Of a stretch of DNA of 64,000 nucleotides, positions 55,341 through 64,000 are shown in pieces. The notes beneath the pieces are model-generated. The model was given only the letters and a program-made list of their open reading frames with translations, did no database searches and had not been told where the DNA came from. Positions within the stretch are counted from its first letter, which is position 1. Every line of letters starts with the position of its first letter. The stretch is from Heliopora coerulea (Eukaryota > Cnidaria > Anthozoa > Scleralcyonacea > Helioporidae): assembly GCA_030142905.1 (NCBI GenBank), contig JASJOG010000065.1, positions 990,501 through 1,054,500 on the forward strand, written 5' to 3'. Made by a program: the position numbers and the translations under genes.

Positions 55341-55633
55341 AGATAAAGGTGAAGACCATAAACTTTTATTATTTCTAATTTGAAATAGGCTCAAAATTTC
55401 AAGTGTGTTTGTGTGAAGAATGCTGACATAAGATATAAAACATAACCCATTGTTTGTTGTCAATGAAATGATGAATTTAATATTCTTTTGGGTTAATGTG
55501 TATTTGTAAATCTGACTCTAAAAGAGTCAGTGCCTCACCAGCTGTCAACCTCACCGCACGTCACTGTGATTATCACTAAGTTGGAGCAGTTAGTGAGCCT
55601 TAGTTAGTGAGCCTCAAATAATTTAGAACAGTC

Positions 55634-55639
55634 AATAAA
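55634..55639 (+). terminator. Probable original Ly6 polyadenylation signal
   Basis: AATAAA in GTCAATAAATACTG, which would lie about 140 bp past the Ly6 stop if the hAT element and one duplication were removed, a normal 3' UTR length. Confidence 0.45.
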
Positions 55640-55833
55640 TACTGTTTATACAATATGAATGCGCGAAAAAATTTGTCCCAAATTCTCGCCGCCTTTGACG
55701 TCTGAAAAATTAAAGCTCCCCACCGTGGGGAGCATCTGGGCCCATCTTGGCTCTAGTTGGCCCTGCTGCCAAGGCTTTATAATGAAATTGATTGAAGTGA
55801 AAGTTACCTTGCTCAAGTCAAGTCTGATTTACA

Positions 55834-56014
55834 TGTACGACATAAGCATAAGCTCACTACATACGCAAGGGCAGTAAGTATTTTATGGCTATCAATTCCT
55901 TTGTACTTTGAAAGTACAAAGAGTTCAGTTGACCGTTAAGGGCTAACTGCGCTTGCGTATGTCGTTATGCTTATGCTTATGTTTATGCTTATGTTGAACG
56001 TGTAAACCAGACTT
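55834..56014. repeat. Small inverted repeat with TATGCTTATGCTTATG strings
   Basis: ACGACATAAGCATAAGC near the left and CGTTATGCTTATGCTTATG on the right are inverted copies. It shares ATACGCAAG/CTTGCGTAT and AAACCAGACTTAAG-like ends with the element at 2022-2957. Confidence 0.5.
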
Positions 56015-59000
56015 AAGGTTATGACACACGAGGTGTGAAGTTGCAAAGACATGTTGCAGGGAGGTGTCCCTTTTGTCAGACACACAAGGAAACTTGTCGT
56101 GGGGACTTGTTTTACTTGATTGACTAGTTTTGATTAGCGATTACACATGGGACGAAGAGGAAGTAAGTAGCGGTATTGTTGGGAATGAAATGATGATCAG
56201 TGATTGGCTGTCCTAAGACCTTGTCGCATGAACTGTTCAAACGAAGGGACATGTCGCAGGGACAAACTACTGTCCCTGCGACTTGTTGCGAGAATTCAAA
56301 TCAATTTGGATTCATGCAACAAGTCTCGGGGACAAAATTTTTTCCCCTCGACATATCACCGTGACATGTCACGGTGACATGTCTCCGGGACATGAGACCT
56401 CATGAGTCTTTACGTTTAAAGGTTTGGACACAAGAGGCGTTAAGTCCTGGAGACATGTCGCAGTGACATGCCCCAAGTAAAAATCGTCTAGTGTGCACCA
56501 AGTTAAAAACTTTGTCGCGGCGACAAAATTGTTTTCCCGAGACTTGTTGCGTAAATTCAAATTGATTTGAATGCCTGCCACAAGTCACAGGGACAGACGT
56601 CTGTCCCCGCGGCATGTTCCTTCACGTGATAGATAGATACTTTTATTTAAATACGCTTACAACGTCAGCAAATGCTCGTTTCCACGAAGGGCGTCTATGA
56701 CAACATAAACAAAATTATGGAGATTAAACCAAATTAAAAGTTAAGTAGTATGAGTACTTCCATAAGCGTACAGGACTGAGTTCAACTGGGGGGAGGGCTA
56801 AGACTTGTTCCCCGAAAATTTTCTATGTTGCTCAAATTTTCAAAATGAACCAACCACTAAGCCATGCCTTCAACAGAACTGCGCTTATTATATATTTTAA
56901 GCAACATTAAAATGACATCGAAATGGGTACAAACGAAACCAATATCAACTGACAATATGTTAAGTCTAAAAGTGCTGAGCTTTTCCTCAGATCCCAGTTT
57001 ATGAGAAGATATAGATTTCTGCCCGAAAAATGGAAATGTCGCCCAAGAAAATTGACGATGCCCGAATCTAAGGGGGACTGCAGCCCCCTGCCCCCCGGCT
57101 TGTACGCCTATGAGTGCTTCTATTATTTACATGTATGAAGCTTAGTAACGGAAAACATGAATAGCGATTTTTTGTTCAAAACATAAAAGTGATTTACTCT
57201 CCCTTATGTTTGCTGGTAAGGAGTTCCATATAAAGGCCCCGTAAAATATAAAACTCTTTTTCATATCGTGTGTGAGTGGTTGTAGAAAACAAACTGTATT
57301 GGATCTGTCACGGAGATTGTAATTCAGTCCCATGTTGTTTAATATTTTAAACATTATTTTAGCTTTAGCTTTTCCTCTTTGAGCTTTAAGTAGTTGCCAT
57401 CCTAATGCACTCAATGCACTTTGATCTTCTTCATTACGCATATTTGCTATAACGCGAGCAGCTCTGTTGTGAAGTTTTTGCAAGCTTGTGGATTGAGTTT
57501 CACCAAATACATTCCAAACTTCACAACAATATGTGCAGTAGGGTTGAACTACAGCATTGAATACTGATAAAAGTGTATCTTGGTCAACAAATTCTCTCAA
57601 ACGTCGGAGAGCACATATTCCAGACCTAATCTTCTTACATACATTGTCAGTATTGATTTTCCAAGACAAATGTTGATCGACAATTACGCCCAGAGTCATG
57701 CTTTCAAAAACTTGCTTAATTGGTTTGTCTTGCATGGTAGTTTTTGGTTGGTACACTCAGCAGTGGTTTTGATCCGATCAATAAATTCAGTTTTTGTTAC
57801 GTTCAGACTTAGTTTGTTTACCACTAGCCATTTCCGAAGGTTTTCTAAATCTGAATTTACTGCAATTTCAACATCATTTATTGTCTCTCCAGCTGCTGTT
57901 ATGCTTGTGTCATCAGCATGTAGCCTGGGTCTAGTTCTATTCAGAAATTCTGGCAAATCATTTATGTATAGTAAAAAAAACATAGCCCTAAGATAGAACC
58001 TTGAGGTACTTCTCACTTTACCCTGCGTTCTGACGACTGAAATCCATTTACTTGACGCTTTTGGCTACGTTCAGATAGATACGATATGGGTAGTAAAAGC
58101 GCATTACCTTTGATTCCATACAGTTCTAATTTTTTCCAATAGAATTTGATGGTCAACAGTATCAAAGGGCTTTTTTGAATCTATGAATACGACCAGATTA
58201 AATAATTTTCTGTCCATGTTACGTTCCAGCTGTTAGTGCAATCTAGCAGAGCTGTTACAGTGGAATAGAATTTTTGGAAGCCAAACTGATGTTCAGAAAG
58301 CAATTTATTTGCTGTCAAATAAACATATAGTTCAGTGTACAGAGTACGTTCCATGACTTTGCTTATGGCAGGTAAAACAGAAATGGGTCGGTAATTGCCT
58401 GCCGGTAAGTTTTGTTTGCCATTTTTAAAAAGTGGTGTTGCTCTTGCTATTTTCCACTCATTTGGAAAAGTGCATAGAGTAATAGCTTGGTTGAAAATAT
58501 ATGTCAGTTGGCTAGAAATTACAGGGGATGCAATTTTGATAACTTTACTAGAATTTTATCTATACCAGTAGCTTTGGAGTGTAACAGCTCACACAGGAGA
58601 CGATAAACATGGTTTATAGTAACTGCTTTAAATGCAGCAAATTCAGATTCAGTTTTGTTAATATGTTGCTGAAAATTGCAGTCTGATGTACCAATTTTTT
58701 CGGCTAAATTTGGTCCTATATTCGAAAAGAAATCATTGAAGCCCCCTGCAATGTCATCAAGGCCTGTTAACTTCTTTTCATTTAAATTTAACTCATTAAC
58801 TTTTGTAGGTTTACTCTGCTTCCTAAGTCAAAAATTTATTGCCTTCCAAGCATTTTTTTATTTTGCTTTTGACTAGTAGTCTTACTGGAATAATAATCTT
58901 TCTTGGCCTGTCTTAATTTATGTTTGTTTGATTTCTTCCTTTCTTATAATTTTGCCAATCTGTTTCAAGGTTAATGATAATGGCTATTCTAATTTATCTC

Positions 59001-59499
59001 TTGTGCTTATCAACGTTTTGATATTACTTGTAATCCAAGGGACTCTTTTTGATTTTATCTTTTTGTTCTGAAGGGCAGCATGTTTATTCAGAACTTGTGA
59101 GAGTAGTTATTTCCAAATTTCCCATATACTATTTGAATTATCAACGAAAAACTAAACATGTACCCAGGGTTGAATCAACAGATTTTGAAGAAATTGATGT
59201 TCATTGAAATTTTTCATATTCCTAATTTCAACAATAATTTTTTTATCTTTCTGAAACATGAACGTGAACAGTTCATGCGACAAGTCAGTTCATCGATAAA
59301 GTCCGAGGATAGCCGATCGCCGCGCGTCGTTTAATTCCCGACAATACCTCGACCCTTCCTCTCATGGGTAATCATTAATTAAAACAAGTCAATCAAGTAA
59401 AACAAATCCCTGTGTTAAGTCTCCTCCAGTGTTTGACGAAAGGGTCACGTCCCTGCGACATGTTTCCGCAACTTCACACCTCGTGTGTTTCAACCTTAA
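56013..59499. mobile_element. Large fold-back element split by a LINE
   Basis: The left terminus TTAAGGTTATGACACACGAG and the right terminus (CTCGTGTGTTTCAACCTTAA) are inverted repeats. The arms stay similar for about 220 bp (GTGTGAAGTTGC, TTGTTTTACTTGATTGAC, CTTGTCGCATGAACTGTTCA). Between them lie palindromic GACATGTCGCAGGGAC-type units (56245-56620) and a LINE. No transposase was found. Confidence 0.75.
56628..59258 (-). mobile_element. 5'-truncated CR1/Jockey-like LINE (minus)
   Basis: The minus strand carries, in order, a KRVPWITSNIKT block (about 59030), NYRPISVLPAISKVMERTLY (about 58350), KKPFDTVDHQI (about 58150), YINDLPEFL and the HADDT active site (57906-57920), LGVIVDQHLSW, VQPYCTYCCEVW and a C-terminal WNSLPANIRES block that ends in a stop at 57142-57144. 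Frames shift at several places, including near 57700-57760 and 57980-58020, so it is inactive. The 3' end has a short TATC microsatellite, as some CR1-like LINEs do. Confidence 0.8.
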
Positions 59500-60644
59500 A
59501 TTTTGAATTTTGGACGATGCTGTTAAAGTGCAAAGCGTAACAAGGTTTTACGTCATATCCATATAATGACTACAAATCAAAGCCGAGCTTATTCAGGTCA
59601 TGACATCAAGAGAGCTATCAACTTATTCTCTCCAAACTCAACCAACCGAATGATGTCTTCTAAAAATCAACATTTACTCATAAAATGCAACGTTTATTTG
59701 AACGAATCTAGACGTAGAGCTTCACCTGATTTCTAACCACCATGATACCTTTAAGACTATCTTCAAAAATTGTGTGAGAGTTTTCCACTGGACAGCTACT
59801 TCAAGGAAATGCGTAGTGACGAGATCACGAAAGGCGAAAGGCAGCGGTGTACAAGCGTCTTATCTTTGCGGGAATAAACGCTTAAAGTTTTAGGTCATAT
59901 TTGGCGACAATCATGCTTTCCTGAACGTTCCCGATTCCAGGAATATCTCTGTCTTAGGATTTGGCCGTTTGAAAAATATGCTATTGTACCATTGGGAGGC
60001 GATCGCTTTCCTGTATCCATAGGCTACTGCCAGTGGCATAACAGTTCGTCAAAGGATGCCATGTTTTAACTGGTAATTAGCAAGAGCGCAAACAGAATTT
60101 CGAAAATGGATGTAAAATAAAAGATTCTGCCACTCTTGAATGTAATGTAGTGGAGCGATCCATAAAAAATTTTCCCATCAATGAGCTTCGAGAACAATTC
60201 TTACCTCACGAAAGAAATTCTTTGAGATAACGTAAAATTTTAATTGTTAAGCTCCTTATGTAAGCAAAATGCGCTCAGCATCAATTCACGGTATATTTGA
60301 CAAACTACGTTCAGACGATATCTGAACCCTCACCGAGCTCAAGTTATCAAGAAATAATCATCGAACATTATTGCTCTGTCTCGATGACCTCGCAGTTTTG
60401 AAGGAACATATACGTCTTGGGTTCGAACGAGTAACAGTCCGATAACTGGAGAGACGCTCCTACAATCGATCTTTGATACTCAAAGGAAGATGGTAGGTCA
60501 CCAGTGAGCTAGTTCAATTGATAGACATATGCACTAGTAAAGTGGAGCCCTTAATATCACAATAACTCAGAGCTGAATTTATGAATTGGGTTTCATCATT
60601 GTTATTCATGAGACAGCTTGGAGTTATGGTACGACATACGACCG
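59500..60644. other. Spacer before the long palindrome
   Basis: No gene or confident element. A weak tRNA-like pattern near 60390-60560 was not strong enough to call. Confidence 0.5.
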
Positions 60645-61902
60645 TTAAAGTGCCTATGTCATGATTAGAGAATCCACATATATGGGATATTTAGACTCTC
60701 TTGAGAAAACTTGCGATATATCTTCTCAGGCAAAAATTTCACCTTCATGGACTTTTTACTTTTAAAGGTGACTGTTTTGGCCTCTGACCGCGTGACAAAA
60801 ATCCTGGAAATAGTTGCCGGAAGTGACGTCAATTCAGGGAGCTACTAAGACTGTTTCAAGACATTTACATAAGGAATATGAGCTAAACTGTAGAATCTGT
60901 CGTTTTTTTCCACGGTATTATTATTCGGGTTGGGTTGAGAGAAGACCGTCGTATAATTCACAATGTCGTGTAACTCCTTCAACCCAGATGACAGCCACAA
61001 TCGCTCAGATATGAACTGTATTCGTGGATACGTGATGAAGGTCGAAGACAACGCAAACCTGTCTTGCACCGACGCTTTCGTAAATGAAGATGAATGATTT
61101 TCCAAGCGGTATCAAGCCAAGCCAATGGCCGATGTAGATTGGATTGCGAAGTATAATAAGCAAATATGACCCTGAGAAGATAAACTGCGATTGCTACAAA
61201 TTCACTTTGAAGGACTACAAATTCACTTTGTGATATTTCGATTTTATATCGAAATATCACAAACTCATTTCTCGTCTTGTTTCAATCCACATGCTGTTAA
61301 ACTTACCCTACTTTCCACTTTATCACGTCATTCTAAGCGAATTTGTAGCAATCGCAATTTATCTTTTTCCGGTCATATTTGCTCATTATACTTCGCAATC
61401 CAATCTACATCGGCCATTGGCTTGGCTTGATACCGCTTGGAAAATCATTCATCTTCATTTATGAAGGCGTCGGTGCAAGACAGGTTTGCATAGTCTTCGA
61501 CCTCCATCACGTATCCACGAATACAGTTCATATCTGAGTGATTGTGGCTGCCATCTGGGTTGAAGGAGTTACACGACATTGTGAATTATACGACGGTCTA
61601 CTCTCAACCGAATCCGAACAATAATACCGTGGAAAAAACGATAGATTCTGCAGTTTAGCTCATATTCCTTATGGAAATGTCTTGAAACAATTCTAGCGGC
61701 TCCCTGAATTGACGTCACTTCCGGCAATTATTTCCAGGATTTTTGTCACGTTGTCAGAGGCCAAAACAGCCACCTTTAAAAGTAAAAAAGTCCATGAAGG
61801 TGAAATTTTTGCCTGAGAAGATACCGTATATTGCAAATTTTCTCAAGAGAGTCTAAATATCCCAAATATGTGGATTCTCCAACCATGACATAGGCACTTT
61901 AA
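60645..61902. mobile_element. Long palindrome with TTAA ends, about 1.26 kb
   Basis: The left end TTAAAGTGCCTATGTCATG is matched by the right end CATGACATAGGCACTTTAA. The arms are about 560 bp each and remain highly similar by eye (for example TGACGTCACTTCCGG against CCGGAAGTGACGTCA). The spacer is about 61200-61340, with a short GATATTTCGAT/ATCGAAATATC palindrome. TTAA at both ends fits a TTAA-targeting family (piggyBac or Kolobok). No transposase is seen. Confidence 0.8.
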
Positions 61903-64000
61903 TCAAGCTTGAATAGCAAGTAGAAAATAGAATCGTGAGCCCAAAATGACCATGTCTTGTCTTTTCAGAACCTAGGTATGGTGAGAGCGTCTGCGTTTTA
62001 CACTGGACAGGGAACCCCGAATGCCTCCTACCCTGGGTAGCCAGTTGAGGTTTCTTTTCCACTGTATTGACGCCTATGTTTAGAATAACCTCTTACGATT
62101 CCCCTGGTAGCAAAAAGGATCTCACCCGTTGTTCTTGAGGATTTGGATTAAATATTTAAACAAGCTAAAATCGTCGGTATAGTCCAACAAAAGTCCAAAC
62201 AGGAGACCGAAAGGCAATGCTCAAGATCATAATGCACGACAGTATGGCGAAAACGTCAAACAAGCCGTCCATGCTAACGATACAACACAGTACACACTAA
62301 ACACGTGTAAAACATTATAAGTTAAAGTTTAGTTGAACTTGGTTCAAACTTATTAAGTTTAACTTACGCTCATTTTTGCTGGAATAAGCTCTTATAGAAA
62401 CTGGACAATTAACGATGATGTAAGATTTGGTAGGCCAACTGCATGAACACTTTCAGATGCTATCCTTAAGCGATGTTTAGGAATGTTGAAATTGCTGTGC
62501 TTCTTGGCGCAGGTAATGGTAAAGTAACTTGAAGTTTGCGTGAGATATCAAATTTCAAGTAACAACATATTGCAAACGCGGGATTTGAGTTGAAAAATAC
62601 AACGAATGAAGAATTGAACACAACGTTCATTCTCTCTTGGATTTGAAAACACTGCCTTGTTAACTGCGTCCTTATTCTAAAATGTATAAAATTTGATCAC
62701 TTCCCTGGTTTCGATCCCTAATTTAAATATTCAAATGATGCAGAAGCTTTGCTAAATTCAAAGTAAAGATCAGGATTAATGAATTCTTTAGAACACCTAT
62801 CTGACGCTGTTATAAATATGTTAAGTATACTAAAGCATGGTTCATTGTTTCTGGTATTCAAAAGCAATAGAAACTCAAAGGGGTGCTAAAATAATTGATC
62901 TTTGTCTTTGTCCTCTGTTTTTGACCCTGTCCACGCGGGTCCGTTTTCGTTTGAAAACGCAAATATTTATCTCCGTTTTCAAAAATATTTCTGTCCACAC
63001 GATAGCGTTTTCGAATCGTTTTTGCCCGTCTGCGCGAATACGGATACACGATGTGAAAACGGTAATGACCTATTTGGGCTGCAAAATTATCCGACCAAGC
63101 ACTTTTACGTCCTGGTAAAACCTAAAGTCTTCAAGGTCTTGATTGTCTTGGTCCTCTGTACATGTCAAGGCGTTTGAAACTGGCCTTTATGATTGTGATT
63201 TAAAGTTACCTCCTTCCTCTCGTAGTCAGCTTGAAAATTCAGCCAGCCAGTTTGACTTCAAGACACGCTATTAGGCTTGACAAAAGCCTACGAAAAAAAC
63301 ATAGGGAAGTGCTATGTCATCTGCCATTTAATATCTCACGCGGGATACCATACTATGACGTAGGGGTTTTTGAAAAGTTCCGTTTTCATCTGGTCCACAC
63401 AAAAATATGAAAACGGCATTTTCAAAAATTTCTACTCTGGGAAGCGTTTTTGAAAAGTTCCGTTTTCGGTGACCGTATTCGCCGGATACGTTTGGGTGGG
63501 AAGGCAATCCGCAAAGAAAAATTTGCTTTATCAAACAAAAACGAATACGTGTGGACGGGTATTTATCTCTCTATCACTGCATTTCTCTCTCAAACATCGT
63601 CATAAATTAACAAACTTGAGTCATTATGTCAATAATTTTCCGATTATGATTAGCTCAGACCATTGGAATTTCAAGGTAACACAGTCCTTAAGAAAGGTGA
63701 CACCGATTTGCACTGTTTTTTGTACGTTCTTTTTCCAAACTGCATTCGCAACCATGCTATTAACTATAAATAAGCATATTTTTCGTAGGTCTGAATTTAA
63801 TTTAACAAACAAAAACCATTGCCTTGCATAAAAACTAAAGTAGCAGAAGATTTTCTATACGATTGTTGATCAAAAACTCGCCTCTAGTTTTCATGTCCAA
63901 CAAAAGAGCGTGCTCGTCGCTTATAAAATGAAGACAGTAAAAATCAACTGTTCTTTACAATTTCGATTTGTAAAGGGGTCAATCGATATCAAAAATGAGT
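61903..64000. other. 3' end of window
   Basis: Apart from the MITE at 62935-63559, I see no gene or element. The small ORFs, including 63469-63831, lie partly in repeat and have no known motif. Confidence 0.5.
62935..63559. mobile_element. MITE with GTCCACACG-type ends
   Basis: The left end CCCTGTCCACGCGGGTCCG and the right end CGAATACGTGTGGACGGG are imperfect inverted repeats. GTTTTCGTTTGAAAACG-like strings and GTTTTCAAAAAT blocks recur inside in both orientations. Non-coding. Confidence 0.6.

Larger units (their letters stand above)
52613..55566 (+). mobile_element. hAT transposon, full length, perfect target duplication
   Basis: Identical 8-mers TGATTATC flank it (52605-52612, 55567-55574). 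The termini are CAGTGACGTGC and GCACGTCACTG. Length 2,954 bp with one long transposase ORF. The perfect duplication and open frame point to a young insertion. It lies in the presumed 3' UTR of the Ly6 gene, in the same orientation. Confidence 0.93.

Noticed and set aside
60390..60560. tRNA-like or SINE sequence
   Set aside because: Only a GGGTTCGAAC string and a loose A-box match; no fold could be drawn.
62837..63831. Coding ORFs near the window end
   Set aside because: They overlap MITE sequence or have no motif; codon pattern is not gene-like.

Overview
This looks like about 64 kb of nuclear DNA from an anthozoan cnidarian, most probably a stony coral or a close relative. The case rests on AT-rich, intron-rich genes with GT/AG introns, an EGF/vWA/cystine-knot matrix gene, a two-domain Ly6 protein, and a dense load of small inverted-repeat elements, tRNA-derived SINEs, CR1/Jockey-like LINE ends, PIF/Harbinger, pogo/Tigger, hAT and BEL/Pao pieces. 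The species is inferred; nothing in the sequence names it.

There are three host genes, all on the + strand. (1) At 1-14.7 kb is the 3' part of a secreted matrix-type gene: three EGF exons, two whole-exon von Willebrand A domains with complete MIDAS motifs, and a C-terminal cystine knot split over two exons. Every junction that can be read is phase 1. Its 5' end lies outside the window. (2) At 21.8-40.2 kb is MCM9, a DNA helicase of homologous recombination and mismatch repair. Eight coding exons give about 661 aa with intact Walker A, Walker B and arginine-finger motifs. (3) At 51.0-52.5 kb is a two-exon gene for a signal-peptide, double Ly6/uPAR, probably GPI-anchored surface protein of 206 aa.

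The rest is mostly mobile DNA. The matrix-gene introns hold fold-back MITEs, tRNA-like pieces and a small element edged by hammerhead-ribozyme-like motifs. From 14.7 to 18.8 kb there is a repeat-rich spacer that includes a 217-bp MITE with a perfect 9-bp target duplication inside a tRNA-derived SINE. From 18.8 to 24.2 kb the sequence is almost free of CpG, apart from a CpG-bearing island (21.13-22.29 kb) that covers MCM9 exon 1. The MCM9 introns carry a BEL/Pao relic, two Harbinger MITEs in opposite orientation around exons 3-4, two LINE relics and SINEs. A dead pogo/Tigger element (45.1-47.25 kb) contains a HIRAN-like gene fragment, and a Penelope-like relic follows it. A hAT element with perfect 8-bp target duplications and an unbroken transposase ORF sits in the 3' UTR region of the Ly6 gene. 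From 56.0 kb to the end there are large fold-backs, one split by a LINE and one forming a palindrome of about 1.26 kb.

I found no complete new multi-gene system. The observations I rate highest are the CpG desert with its island, the hAT element whose transposase has lost the catalytic Glu, the hammerhead-like pair, the inverted Harbinger copies around MCM9 exons 3-4, and the captured HIRAN-like fragment in the Tigger element.
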